From NCBI GenBank assembly GCA_017556145.1, contig JAFZCU010000118.1, positions 1 to 39,204 of the forward strand: a stretch of 39,204 bases of DNA, read 5' to 3'. The translations under genes and the position numbers were made by a program. Source of the stretch: Prevotella sp. (GTDB lineage: Bacteria; Bacteroidota; Bacteroidia; Bacteroidales; Bacteroidaceae). The notes below the pieces were generated by a model, which saw only the letters and a program-made list of their open reading frames with translations, searched no databases and was not told the origin of the DNA. Below, one piece after another: positions 1 to 6,617 of the stretch; the first letter of the stretch is position 1; each line of letters opens with the position of its first letter.

Positions 1-1
1 G

Positions 2-74
2 TCGAGGTGACAGGACTCGAACCTGCGACAGCCTGGTCCCAAACCAGGAACGCTACCAACTGCGCTACACCTCG
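2..74 (-). tRNA. tRNA-Pro (anticodon TGG)
   Basis: The reverse strand folds as a complete cloverleaf. A 7-bp acceptor stem CGAGGTG/CACCTCG closes it, and the anticodon stem CCTGG/CCAGG encloses the loop TTTGGGA, giving anticodon TGG, which reads proline codon CCA. The T arm has the usual GGTTCGAGTCC core. The discriminator base is A, at position 2. Only the first C of a possible CCA tail falls inside the window, so whether CCA is encoded cannot be seen. A -7 promoter element lies 18 bp upstream on the same strand. Confidence 0.95.
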
Positions 75-91
75 ATTTTTCTAAGCGGGTG

Positions 92-99
92 CAAAGGTA
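92..99 (-). promoter_or_regulatory. Promoter -7 element for tRNA-Pro
   Basis: On the minus strand this reads TACCTTTG followed by C, a match to the Bacteroidetes -7 consensus TAnnTTTG. It lies 18 bp upstream of the mature 5' end of tRNA-Pro, a normal distance for a short tRNA leader. Six bases further upstream a heptamer array begins and occupies the place where a -33 element would lie. Confidence 0.75.
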
Positions 100-105
100 C
101 TAAGA

Positions 106-140
106 ATAATTGATAATGGAAAATGGATAATGGATAATTA
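106..140. repeat. Heptamer tandem array (ATAATGG family)
   Basis: Five consecutive 7-bp units can be read: ATAATTG, ATAATGG, AAAATGG, ATAATGG, ATAATTA. The array abuts the tRNA-Pro promoter, ending 6 bp from its -7 element. Together with the array at 222-249, whose words are roughly the reverse complement, it flanks an 80-bp core that contains the 42-bp repeat. The region 106-249 could therefore be read as a small element with imperfect inverted ends, but no target-site duplication was identified. Confidence 0.85.
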
Positions 141-180
141 TTTGGAGGTTCACATTTTTTAACAGCTCACCCACCATTAT

Positions 181-222
181 CCGCTCGAGCTCTGCTCGCT
201 TGCTACCGAAGGGACGCAAGAA
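181..222 (-). repeat. 42-bp exact repeat, copy 1
   Basis: This 42-bp stretch is identical to 37624-37665. Read on the minus strand it begins TTCTTGCGTCCCTTCGG and ends GAGCTCGAGCGG. It holds two possible hairpins: CTTGC/GCAAG around a 12-nt loop, and CGAGC-AGA-GCTCG. Both copies lie just past the 3' end of a minus-strand gene in the same orientation and touch heptamer arrays. Here it follows the stop of the serine palmitoyltransferase gene by about 20 bp. Its function is unknown; a REP-like intergenic element is the closest analogy. Confidence 0.9.
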
Positions 223-249
223 TTATCAATTATCAATTGTCCATTATTT
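222..249. repeat. Heptamer tandem array (ATTATCA family)
   Basis: Four 7-bp units: ATTATCA, ATTATCA, ATTGTCC, ATTATTT. The array overlaps the stop codon of the serine palmitoyltransferase gene (244-246) and runs up to the 42-bp repeat. Its units are roughly the reverse complement of those at 106-140. Confidence 0.8.
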
Positions 250-1431
250 TATAATCCCTTGCTCAACGAAGATCTTCTTCAGGGCCACCACCGAGCGGTC
301 TACCTGCTCCTTGGTATGCGTAGCCATGAGGGCATAGCGTACGAGGGTATCCTGAGGTGCACATGCTGGCGGGATGACGGGATTGATGAACACACCGGCC
401 TTGAAGGCGAGTGCCGTCACCAGGAACGTCTTCTCCACATCGCGCACATACAGCGGGATAATCGGGCTCTCGGTATCGCCGATCTCGAAGCCTTCCTCAC
501 GGAAACGCTTCAGGGCATAGTTGGTAACATCCCACAGAGCCTGGATGCGCTCGGGCTCGCTCTGGATGATATGCAGGGCGGTCATGGCAGCAGCCGTGGC
601 GGCGGGGGTGTTCGAAGCCGAGAAGATATAGGTGCGGCAGGTGTGACGCAGATAATTGATGGTGTCCCAGTCGGATGCAATGAATCCACCGATGGATGCC
701 AGCGACTTCGAGAAGGTTCCCATGATGAGGTCTACTTCGTCGGTCAGTCCGAAATGATCGCACACGCCCCTACCCTGTTTGCCGAAGACACCGATGCCGT
801 GGGCCTCGTCGACCATCACCGAGCAGTTGTATTTATGCTTGAGTTCGATGATCTCAGGCAGCTTGGCAAGGTCGCCCTCCATGGAGAACACACCGTCGAT
901 GACAATCAGCTTGATGGCCTCCTGAGGCAGCTTCTGAAGCACGCGCTCCAGGTCCTGCATGTCGTTGTGCTTATAATGCAGCTGCTTGGCAAAGGCCAGA
1001 CGGCGGCCGTCAACAATCGATGCGTGGTCGCGGTCGTCGCAGATCACATAGTCATCCTTGCTCAAGAGTGCGGGAATCACGCCCTGGTTGACCGAGAATC
1101 CTGTAGAGAAGCACAGGCAGTCGTCTTTGCCGATGTACTCGGCGATTTCCTTTTCGAGCTGAACATGCAGGTCGAGCGTTCCGTTGAGGAATCGGCTGCC
1201 TGCACAGCCAGAACCGTATTTGTCGAGCGCCGCCTTGGCTGCATCGATGATACGCTGGTCGCCTGTCAGACCCGTATAAGCATTCGATCCGAACATCAGC
1301 ACCTTATGGCCGCCCATTTCAACTTCAGTCCCCTGCTTGCCCTCAATGGCACGAAAATATGGGTACACATCGGCCTCCATGTACTTCTGAGGTTCACGAT
1401 AATGCTTGAATCTTTCTTGTAACTGTCCCAT
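244..1431 (-). CDS. spt: Serine palmitoyltransferase (alpha-oxoamine synthase)
   Basis: A 395-aa cytosolic PLP enzyme of the alpha-oxoamine synthase family. Family knowledge: serine palmitoyltransferase condenses L-serine with a fatty acyl-CoA to give 3-ketosphinganine, the first step of sphingolipid synthesis, and sphingolipid-making Bacteroidales carry one such enzyme of about 395 aa. Seen here: the motif VDEAHGIG at about 207-214, the PLP lysine K242 in GTFSKSLASIGG, the cofactor-stacking His136 in DRDHAS, and an N-terminal KYMEADVYPYFRAIEG block typical of the Bacteroidetes enzymes. Full length, with an ATG start about 40 bp downstream of a -7 element. Alternatives within the family are KBL (glycine C-acetyltransferase) and BioF; the N-terminal block favours Spt. 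The divergent neighbour is a lipid kinase, which fits a lipid role. Confidence 0.88.
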   Translation of the reverse strand: MGQLQERFKHYREPQKYMEADVYPYFRAIEGKQGTEVEMGGHKVLMFGSNAYTGLTGDQRIIDAAKAALDKYGSGCAGSRFLNGTLDLHVQLEKEIAEYIGKDDCLCFSTGFSVNQGVIPALLSKDDYVICDDRDHASIVDGRRLAFAKQLHYKHNDMQDLERVLQKLPQEAIKLIVIDGVFSMEGDLAKLPEIIELKHKYNCSVMVDEAHGIGVFGKQGRGVCDHFGLTDEVDLIMGTFSKSLASIGGFIASDWDTINYLRHTCRTYIFSASNTPAATAAAMTALHIIQSEPERIQALWDVTNYALKRFREEGFEIGDTESPIIPLYVRDVEKTFLVTALAFKAGVFINPVIPPACAPQDTLVRYALMATHTKEQVDRSVVALKKIFVEQGIIK

Positions 1432-1472
1432 TCCGATAGGTAAGTTTTTTACTATATTTTTATTTCAAGCTG

Positions 1473-1480
1473 CAAAGTTA
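1473..1480 (-). promoter_or_regulatory. Promoter -7 element for spt
   Basis: Minus-strand TAACTTTG followed by C matches TAnnTTTG. A TTG at 1502-1504 on the same strand, 21 bp upstream, is a candidate -33 element. The spt start codon lies about 40 bp downstream. Confidence 0.75.
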
Positions 1481-1574
1481 CACATTTTTTGGCAAATCGT
1501 GCAAGAAAATCTTAATAAATGTGGTTTTAATCGTTTTTTCTTGAATATTTCATGCATTTTTCACCGGATTTTCG

Positions 1575-1582
1575 TACTTTTG
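1575..1582 (+). promoter_or_regulatory. Promoter -7 element for the lipid kinase
   Basis: TACTTTTG followed by C matches TAnnTTTG and lies only 10 bp before the ATG at 1593. The predicted transcript would have almost no 5' leader. No convincing -33 TTTG was found at 19-22 bp. Confidence 0.65.
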
Positions 1583-1592
1583 CATCGTAATT

Positions 1593-2624
1593 ATGAAGAA
1601 AAGGATAACATTTATCATCAACCCGATATCGGGCACTCATTCGAAGGAGGAGATACCACAGATCATCGAATCGGTGCTCGACCATGAACAATTCACACCC
1701 GAACTGCGCTTCACCGAATATGCCGGACATGCCTCCGAGATAGCCCATGAATGCACCGAAAAAGGTCAGGACATCGTGGTGGCCGTAGGTGGCGACGGTA
1801 CGGTGAACGAGGTGGCGCGCTCACTGACACACACGGATACCGCCCTCGCCATCGTGCCCTGCGGCTCTGGCAACGGCCTGGCGCGGCATCTCTGTCTGCC
1901 CCTCGATGTCAAGAAGGCCATAGAGACCATCAATGCCTGTAAGATCGAGGCGTTTGATTATGGCGTGATCAACGACCTGCCTTTCTTCTGCACCTGCGGC
2001 ATGGGCTTCGATGCGTTTATCTCGCTGAAGTTTGCCGAAGCAGGCAAGCGCGGCCCTATCACCTATGTGGAGAACGTGCTGAAGGAGGGGCTGAAATACA
2101 AGCCCGAGACCTACGAGGTATCGGATGAAACGGGCGCGAGACGCTACAAGGCCTTCCTGATAGCCTGCGCCAATGCGTCGCAATACGGCAATAATGCCTA
2201 TATCGCCCCAGGGGCCACGATGAAGGACGGCGAGATGGACGTGGTGATCATGGAGCCGTTTGATGTGCTCGACGCCCCGCAGATAGCCGCCGACCTGTTT
2301 ATGAAGACCTTCGGCAACAACTCGAAGATCAAGACCTTCCGTGCCAAGCGCATTCATATCCACCGCAAGGAGCCGGGTGCCATCCACTTCGACGGCGACC
2401 CTATCATGACCGATGCCGACATCGACGTGCATATTGAGCACGAGGGCATCCGGATCGTGACCAATCCAGAGGCCATCGAGGATGCCAGCCAGCCGAACTT
2501 CCTCCTGAATGCCTTCAGCGACTTCTTTAATAATATTAATAATGTACGTGAGGACATCGAGAAACGTGGCAAGCGGATACAACGGGTGAACAAGGTGATG
2601 CTGAGGAAGCTTACGAAGCTTTAG
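1593..2624 (+). CDS. DagK/YegS-family lipid kinase
   Basis: A 343-aa soluble lipid kinase with the DAGK catalytic fold. Such enzymes transfer the ATP phosphate to a lipid hydroxyl (diacylglycerol, sphingoid base or ceramide). Seen: the phosphate-binding loop GGDGTVNE at 66-73, the second glycine-rich loop PCGSGNGLAR at 89-98, and the C-terminal beta-rich part around HFDGDPI with its conserved acidic residue. The GSGNGLA loop looks more like the sphingosine-kinase form (GSGNALA) than the GTANDFA form common in YegS; that is inference from memory. The gene is divergent from spt, about 160 bp between start codons, which makes a sphingolipid substrate plausible but unproven. A five-unit heptamer array follows the stop codon immediately. 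Confidence 0.85.
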   Translation: MKKRITFIINPISGTHSKEEIPQIIESVLDHEQFTPELRFTEYAGHASEIAHECTEKGQDIVVAVGGDGTVNEVARSLTHTDTALAIVPCGSGNGLARHLCLPLDVKKAIETINACKIEAFDYGVINDLPFFCTCGMGFDAFISLKFAEAGKRGPITYVENVLKEGLKYKPETYEVSDETGARRYKAFLIACANASQYGNNAYIAPGATMKDGEMDVVIMEPFDVLDAPQIAADLFMKTFGNNSKIKTFRAKRIHIHRKEPGAIHFDGDPIMTDADIDVHIEHEGIRIVTNPEAIEDASQPNFLLNAFSDFFNNINNVREDIEKRGKRIQRVNKVMLRKLTKL

Positions 2625-2659
2625 AGTTGAAAGTTGAGAGTTGAAAGTTGAGAGTTGAG
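2625..2659. repeat. Heptamer tandem array (AGTTGAR)
   Basis: Five perfect 7-bp units directly after the lipid kinase stop: AGTTGAA, AGTTGAG, AGTTGAA, AGTTGAG, AGTTGAG. The A/G alternation gives a 14-bp higher-order unit. The array ends 5 bp before the ATG of the next gene, and its last bases (GAGTTGAGGTGAT) supply the purine-rich stretch where a ribosome binding site would be. Confidence 0.9.
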
Positions 2660-2664
2660 GTGAT

Positions 2665-2847
2665 ATGTGGCAGATGGGAGTGGTGATGATAGTGCTGGTG
2701 CTTTCGGCTGGATATGTCGGATGGCGGGTGTATCGGTCGTTCAGAAGCGATGCAAAGCCCTGTTGTGGGTGCGAGGGATGTCCGCTAAAAGGCCCCCATT
2801 GCGCGGATAAATGCCACGAAAAATGCAGCGAAAAACAGAAATCTTAA
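2665..2847 (+). CDS. Small Cys-rich single-pass membrane protein (FeoB-associated-like)
   Basis: A 60-aa protein with one N-terminal membrane helix (about residues 4-24) followed by a short basic stretch and a Cys-rich tail: CCGCEGCPL, then two more Cys in ADKCHEKCS. Such a helix plus CCxCxxC tail resembles the FeoB-associated Cys-rich membrane proteins (Pfam family of that name), which are small accessory proteins often found by ferrous iron transporters. No feoB is present in this window, so the assignment rests on the protein pattern alone. It lies 40 bp downstream of the lipid kinase, separated by the heptamer array, and is probably cotranscribed. Metal binding is likely; the function is uncertain. 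Confidence 0.6.
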   Translation: MWQMGVVMIVLVLSAGYVGWRVYRSFRSDAKPCCGCEGCPLKGPHCADKCHEKCSEKQKS

Positions 2848-2909
2848 TAGTGTTTGGGGGGGCGTAAAATCCCGCCTTGTGTTAAAATATGTTGTGCGGT
2901 AGCAAATTC

Positions 2910-2937
2910 TTCACTCTACACTCTTCACTCTTCACTT
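2910..2937. repeat. Heptamer tandem array (TTCACTC) upstream of tRNA-Cys promoter
   Basis: Four units: TTCACTC, TACACTC, TTCACTC, TTCACTT. The array ends 7 bp (TTTTTTG) before the -7 element of the tRNA-Cys promoter. The same word, in the same orientation and at almost the same distance, precedes the promoter at 5697. Confidence 0.88.
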
Positions 2938-2944
2938 TTTTTTG

Positions 2945-2952
2945 TACCTTTG
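2945..2952 (+). promoter_or_regulatory. Promoter -7 element for tRNA-Cys
   Basis: TACCTTTG followed by C is a clear TAnnTTTG match, preceded by a T-tract and a heptamer array. The tRNA starts about 94 bp downstream, so the primary transcript carries a leader with two predicted hairpins. Confidence 0.75.
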
Positions 2953-2969
2953 CACCCGCATTTGAAATA

Positions 2970-3033
2970 AAGGTGCGTTGATCTTCGATCGACCCACCTT
3001 CGCTCAGAAGAGCTGATGCGAGCATCGCTCTTC
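2970..3033 (+). other. Two hairpins in the leader of tRNA-Cys
   Basis: Hairpin 1 (2970-3000) is closed by AAGGTG/CACCTT with an inner GATC-TTC-GATC stem. Its left arm AGGTGCGTTGAT closely resembles the first bases of the tRNA-Cys (GGTGCGTTGGAT). Hairpin 2 (3007-3033) has the stem GAAGAGC/GCTCTTC with one bulged T and an inner GATG/CATC. Both lie between the promoter and the mature tRNA and would be removed by 5' processing. They may guide processing, or be remnants of a deleted tRNA copy. Confidence 0.55.
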
Positions 3034-3045
3034 ACTCGCTTAAAC

Positions 3046-3117
3046 GGTGCGTTGGATGAGTGGCTTAGTCTACGGTCTGCAAAACCGTCCACGGCGGTTC
3101 GAATCCGCCACGCACCT
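3046..3117 (+). tRNA. tRNA-Cys (anticodon GCA)
   Basis: A complete cloverleaf: acceptor stem GGTGCGT/ACGCACC, anticodon stem ACGGT/ACCGT around loop CTGCAAA (anticodon GCA), T arm GGCGG-TTCGAAT-CCGCC, and the U discriminator characteristic of tRNA-Cys. CCA is not encoded (CAG follows). A strong hairpin 10 bp downstream ends the transcript. Confidence 0.95.
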
Positions 3118-3127
3118 CAGAGGCAAA

Positions 3128-3159
3128 AAAGATCCCCAACCGAAAGGCTGGGGATCTTT
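3128..3159. terminator. Bidirectional terminator between tRNA-Cys and the DUF1232 gene
   Basis: AAAGATCCCCAACC, loop GAAA, GGCTGGGGATCTTT: a 14-bp stem with one mismatch, A-rich on one side and T-rich on the other. It can terminate both the plus-strand tRNA-Cys transcript and the minus-strand operon whose last stop codon is at 3161. Confidence 0.85.
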
Positions 3160-3160
3160 G

Positions 3161-3550
3161 TTATTCGCCATCGAAGAGATTGCCGATTTCGGCTATCTCG
3201 TCTTCATCAAACCATTTCGAGAGCCGTTTCCTGGCCTTTTCCTGAATCTCGGGGTCGATGTCTGTCCATACCTTCTTCAGTACATAGAGCAGCACGGCAA
3301 GGTCGTCGGTGAGGCCTGCGATGGGAATAGCATCGGGAATGGCATCGAGCGGACTGATCATATAGCCCAGGGCACCGATGATGATGGCCTTGTCCTTCTT
3401 GCTTACCTTGTCGCTTTGCAGCGTGTAGTAGAGAATCAGGGCCGCATAGACGAGCTTGGCACCTGCACGCTTGGCAATACGTGAAATCTTTTCTGCGAAG
3501 TCTCTTTTCGAGAACTTCCCGCCATAGTTCATAAAATCGGGTAATTCCAT
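3161..3550 (-). CDS. DUF1232 (YkvA-like) protein
   Basis: A 129-aa protein with the DUF1232 signature in its second half: GALGYMISPLDAIPDAIP, then GLTDDLAVL. This motif pair, a hydrophobic YxxSPxDxIPD hairpin followed by DD, defines the YkvA family, small membrane-associated proteins of unknown role. A moderately hydrophobic helix (LVYAALILYYTL) precedes it. It is the last gene of a leftward operon, 6 bp after the DUF1460 gene, and is followed by a strong terminator hairpin. No biochemical function is known. Confidence 0.85.
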   Translation of the reverse strand: MELPDFMNYGGKFSKRDFAEKISRIAKRAGAKLVYAALILYYTLQSDKVSKKDKAIIIGALGYMISPLDAIPDAIPIAGLTDDLAVLLYVLKKVWTDIDPEIQEKARKRLSKWFDEDEIAEIGNLFDGE

Positions 3551-3556
3551 ATTCTT

Positions 3557-4591
3557 TTAATTTTTCTGAGTATTCGGAGTATTCTGAGTATTCTGAGTTA
3601 TCGGAGTATTCTGATTGATTCGGATGATGCGGATGCCGGTGTGAGAGGGATGCTTCTGAAGATACTGATAGAGCGTCATGGGCTCCTCGATGACCTTCTT
3701 GTGCAACTGCGAGGCGTTGAGCAGATGAAGTCCATCCTGACGCCATACGGCAAAGCCCAGATGGGCAATGTCGAGTCCGGGCTTGTTGCAGGTGATGGCA
3801 ATGATGTCGCCATCGTGGATGGCTTCACGCATCGCCTTGGTATCCTTCACCTCCGATTTGGGGATGAAGCGGAACTTCTGTCCGGTAATGCGCTCCTCCA
3901 TCTTGCGGATGTCGGGCACATACTCGGGATGCGCCTTCAGGGCCTTGTAGCTCTGAGGGTGCTCACTCATATAGCTGACCTTGACGGTTTGTATCGCGGT
4001 GAATGGCGGATTGGGCTGCTGGATTTCACTGACGATGCCTGCCTTTTGATTGGTGACAATCCAATCGGTGAAATAATGGATGCGCGAGGTGTATTTGTCG
4101 ATGATGCCATTGTAATAGCGCATGTTGCGGAGATTATCCTGGAAGGCCGCGAAGGTGAACTGCTTCTGATAGGCGCAGCGTGTGAGGGCCGTGACGGTCT
4201 CCACCAAGGTGGTGCAATCAAGCTCACTGACATTGATAACGAGCTGCTCATCATCGTTGACCTCGAGGGTGTATGCCACGTAAGGCACATCGAGAAACTT
4301 GCGGGCAAAGAAGAGCGGGAAACAGGTATCGGCTGGCTTCTGAGAGGCCTCTTTGAGCAGGGTTTCGAGGAGGATGCGGTAGTCGGGCTTCTTGGAATTA
4401 TCGGAGTACTCGGAGTTTTCGGAGTAATCAGAGTTTTCTGAGTAATCTGAGTAATCGGAGTAATCAGAGTAATCGGAAGACTCGGATGAGGGGGCTGCTG
4501 GCTTCGAGACACCACCATTGGCACACGACTGCAGAGGCCAGATGAGGGCGCAAATGGCAAGCAACAGGATGATATGGGAATAATGCTTCAT
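3557..4591 (-). CDS. DUF1460 (NlpC/P60-like) lipoprotein with tandem-repeat linkers
   Basis: A 344-aa predicted lipoprotein. The signal peptide ends in the lipobox LQSC, with lipidation expected at Cys23. The body (about 75-320) is DUF1460, a papain-like NlpC/P60-related fold thought to act as a murein amidase or peptidase. Seen: the putative nucleophile Cys126 in ELDCTTLVE and the putative catalytic His277 in DIAHLGF. Two low-complexity segments stand out. Residues 37-66 are repeats of the type DYS/ENS/EYS/DNS, and the last 19 residues are NTQ/NTP-type repeats. Both are encoded by 9-bp tandem repeats of the same family as the uxuA-uxuB spacer. The gene is second in an operon, 12 bp after the oxidoreductase gene. 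Confidence 0.82.
   Translation of the reverse strand: MKHYSHIILLLAICALIWPLQSCANGGVSKPAAPSSESSDYSDYSDYSDYSENSDYSENSEYSDNSKKPDYRILLETLLKEASQKPADTCFPLFFARKFLDVPYVAYTLEVNDDEQLVINVSELDCTTLVETVTALTRCAYQKQFTFAAFQDNLRNMRYYNGIIDKYTSRIHYFTDWIVTNQKAGIVSEIQQPNPPFTAIQTVKVSYMSEHPQSYKALKAHPEYVPDIRKMEERITGQKFRFIPKSEVKDTKAMREAIHDGDIIAITCNKPGLDIAHLGFAVWRQDGLHLLNASQLHKKVIEEPMTLYQYLQKHPSHTGIRIIRINQNTPITQNTQNTPNTQKN
3564..3626 (-). repeat. In-frame 9-bp array encoding the C-terminus of the DUF1460 lipoprotein
   Basis: Plus-strand words TTCTGAGTA, TTCGGAGTA, TTCTGAGTA, TTCTGAGTT, ATCGGAGTA, TTCTGATTG, ATTCGGATG, the last two degenerate. On the coding strand these are TACTCAGAA-type units, the same family as 15191-15262. 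A 9-bp unit keeps frame and yields NTQ/NTP tripeptides in this phase. Confidence 0.88.
4400..4489 (-). repeat. In-frame 9-bp array encoding the Ser/Asp/Tyr linker of the DUF1460 lipoprotein
   Basis: Ten 9-bp units on the plus strand: ATCGGAGTA, CTCGGAGTT, TTCGGAGTA, ATCAGAGTT, TTCTGAGTA, ATCTGAGTA, ATCGGAGTA, ATCAGAGTA, then two degenerate ones. They encode DYS/ENS/EYS tripeptides just after the lipidated cysteine. The phase differs from the C-terminal array, so the same DNA family gives a different peptide. Confidence 0.88.
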
Positions 4592-4603
4592 TTCTTTTCG
4601 GAT

Positions 4604-5596
4604 TTAGAATTTGCCGAGAATACGATCCATGGCCCAGTTGACGGGCGTGGCCGATACACTCGTACAGGTGCAGACACCGATGCCCTGCAACTGCTCGATG
4701 ACATTCTTGATGATGGGATACTGCACATACGGCGGATTAGGCACCGTGATCTCCTGATCGCCCTCGCTCGTCTGCAGGCGAATGGGCTTGTAATCGAAGA
4801 TGGAGAAGCAGACCAAGCCCTCGGTGCCGATGATCTCAATGCAGTCTTCACGCGCACTCTCATGCGCCACATAGCACCACGAGCCACTGCCTGGCAAGCC
4901 GTTCTCAAACTGGAAGCAGGCGCTCACGGAATCCTCAGCCTCGTAATAGCCGCCACGATTGCTACAGATGCCTCGAGCTTCGAGAATCACGCCGAACATG
5001 TGTTGCAGGAGATCGAGCTGGTGAGGGGCCATATCGTAGAAATAACCGCCACCCGCAATCTCCGGGCGCAGACGCCATGGCAGCTCATCACCATTCCTGA
5101 TGGCCTCGGCATCAACAGCACGAAGGGGCTCCGTATAGCGCACCTGAACATTGATAATACGGCCTATAGCACCACTTTTAACAATATCGAAAACTTTCTG
5201 AAAATAAGGCAGATACCGACGATAGTAAGCCACAAAGCAAGGTACGCCCGTCTGCTCTGAGATACGATTGATACGGGCACAGTCTTCATAGCTCGATGCC
5301 AGGGGTTTCTCCACATACACGGGCTTGCCAGCCTTCATGGCCATGATGGCATAGGTGGCATGACTTGATGGCGGTGTGGCCACATAGACGGCATTGACAT
5401 CGGGATCATCGATGAGTTCCTGGGCATCGGTGTACCATTTGGGCACCCCATGCTTAACGGCATAGGTTCGTGCACGGCGCTCTGTACGGCTCATGACAGC
5501 CACCACGCTTGAGCCCTCCACCTCGCTGAAGGCTGGGCCGCTTTTGGTCTCCACCACCTCACCGCAACCGATGAATCCCCACTGCAATATCCTCAT
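4604..5596 (-). CDS. Gfo/Idh/MocA-family oxidoreductase
   Basis: A 330-aa NAD(P)-dependent oxidoreductase. The N-terminal Rossmann domain opens with WGFIGCGEV; the family signature lysine is in VEKPLA, where it acts in hydride transfer; the C-terminal GFO/IDH alpha-beta domain follows, containing GGGYFYDMAPHQLD with the usual Asp and His. Members act on sugars, inositols or related polyols, but the substrate cannot be read from the sequence. First gene of an operon with the DUF1460 and DUF1232 genes (gaps 12 and 6 bp), with a -7 element 18 bp before its ATG. Its relation to cell-wall genes is unexplained. Confidence 0.88.
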   Translation of the reverse strand: MRILQWGFIGCGEVVETKSGPAFSEVEGSSVVAVMSRTERRARTYAVKHGVPKWYTDAQELIDDPDVNAVYVATPPSSHATYAIMAMKAGKPVYVEKPLASSYEDCARINRISEQTGVPCFVAYYRRYLPYFQKVFDIVKSGAIGRIINVQVRYTEPLRAVDAEAIRNGDELPWRLRPEIAGGGYFYDMAPHQLDLLQHMFGVILEARGICSNRGGYYEAEDSVSACFQFENGLPGSGSWCYVAHESAREDCIEIIGTEGLVCFSIFDYKPIRLQTSEGDQEITVPNPPYVQYPIIKNVIEQLQGIGVCTCTSVSATPVNWAMDRILGKF

Positions 5597-5613
5597 ATTT
5601 TATAATTTTGGTG

Positions 5614-5621
5614 CAAAGATA
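5614..5621 (-). promoter_or_regulatory. Promoter -7 element for the oxidoreductase operon
   Basis: Minus-strand TATCTTTG followed by C, 18 bp before the start codon at 5596. The leader would be about 10 nt. Confidence 0.72.
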
Positions 5622-5660
5622 CTTATTTAAATTTAAAATTAAGAGCGCGGCAGCATTTTT

Positions 5661-5688
5661 TTCACTGTTCACTCTTCACTTTTCACTT
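5661..5688. repeat. Heptamer tandem array (TTCACTC) upstream of the 5697 promoter
   Basis: Four units: TTCACTG, TTCACTC, TTCACTT, TTCACTT. It ends 8 bp before the -7 element at 5697 and covers the place of the -33 element. It is nearly identical in word, orientation and distance to the array at 2910-2937. Confidence 0.88.
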
Positions 5689-5696
5689 CTTTTTCG

Positions 5697-5704
5697 TAAC
5701 TTTG
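5697..5704 (+). promoter_or_regulatory. Promoter -7 element for the membrane protein-hisB operon
   Basis: TAACTTTG followed by C, about 32 bp upstream of the chosen ATG at 5736. It also argues against a TTG start at 5709, which would lie almost on the transcription start. Confidence 0.75.
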
Positions 5705-5735
5705 CACGTTGAAAAGTAATACAAAACGCGAAATT

Positions 5736-6617
5736 ATGGAGAAAGAAAAAGACGATATCCTCTTGAAAGTGCGCAGTAGCCGGGGTTGTATCAGCGCTGG
5801 CTACAGGTTGTACACAGGTCATTTCAAGCATATCTTCAGATATTCGTGGGTGGCAGCCCTCATCTATGCCCTGTTCTGTAGTGTAAGCGGTGCCATGATG
5901 ATCATGGTTCCCAGACTGATGCCCATCACAGCGGCCATCCTCATTATCGTGGAGTGCCTATTTGCATCGTACGGCTTCAGCGTGCTCAAGCAGCACCAGA
6001 CCTACGGCAGCATCCGCAGGCCCACCAAGTGGTTCAGCATCGATACCCATATCTTCGTCCGTACCATCAAGTGCTGGCTCTGTATGTTGCTGATCTACCT
6101 TCTGGCCGGTGCCATTATCGCAGGAATGAGCGTCATTGCCGTCAAGTATCTGTCGGATTCAGCCTATACCGCCGTGGGATTCTTCACCTTAGGCAGTCTT
6201 GTGATTCTCTGTCTGCTGTTGCCGCTGGCATATATCTCAACGCGCTATGTGCTGAACGACGGCATCGGTTTCTGGAAACAGTTCAAGATCGGCTATGGTG
6301 TCGGCATGCGCCGCTGGGGCTTCATCTTCATCGTTGTGCTCGTGGCCGCCATCGTCGAACTGTTGCTGCTGATGCTCCTCTCGCTACCGGCTACCATCCT
6401 CTCAATCGCCAATACGCAGTCGATGTTCGGTGTGGCAATGGGTGATCCCTATGCCTTACCCTCGTATATGCCGGAATTGGCCGCAGGCACCTTCCTGATC
6501 ATCGGATTCCTGCAGGCTTACGTGATGCTTTCCTTCTTATTCCCCATCTATTATATGTACGGATCGATTGACGCACAGGAACAAGAGAAACAAGACTTTA
6601 ACAAACAACAGCAATGA
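5736..6617 (+). CDS. Multi-pass membrane protein of unknown function
   Basis: A 293-aa protein with about six hydrophobic helices, roughly at 36-58, 62-80, 112-135, 147-170, 198-225 and 252-280, and a charged, Gln-rich C-terminal tail. I recognise no catalytic motif or transporter signature. The ATG at 5736 was chosen because the in-frame TTG at 5709 lies only 5 bp past the -7 element. The gene shares the 4-bp overlap ATGA with hisB, so the two are translationally coupled, but nothing in the protein suggests a role in histidine synthesis. Similar poorly characterised membrane proteins occur in Bacteroidales. Confidence 0.75.
   Translation: MEKEKDDILLKVRSSRGCISAGYRLYTGHFKHIFRYSWVAALIYALFCSVSGAMMIMVPRLMPITAAILIIVECLFASYGFSVLKQHQTYGSIRRPTKWFSIDTHIFVRTIKCWLCMLLIYLLAGAIIAGMSVIAVKYLSDSAYTAVGFFTLGSLVILCLLLPLAYISTRYVLNDGIGFWKQFKIGYGVGMRRWGFIFIVVLVAAIVELLLLMLLSLPATILSIANTQSMFGVAMGDPYALPSYMPELAAGTFLIIGFLQAYVMLSFLFPIYYMYGSIDAQEQEKQDFNKQQQ

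Noticed and set aside
106-249. A miniature transposable element with inverted ends
   Set aside because: The inverted match between the two arrays is imperfect and follows mainly from their AT-rich heptamers. No target-site duplication was found, so it is kept only as repeats.
259-1422. A 387-aa open frame on the plus strand opposite spt
   Set aside because: It is the reverse complement of a well conserved PLP enzyme, has no family features and lacks its own promoter. It is open only because of codon use on the other strand.
3016-3484. Open frames across tRNA-Cys and opposite the DUF1232 gene
   Set aside because: They run through a tRNA and a terminator hairpin and show no protein family features.
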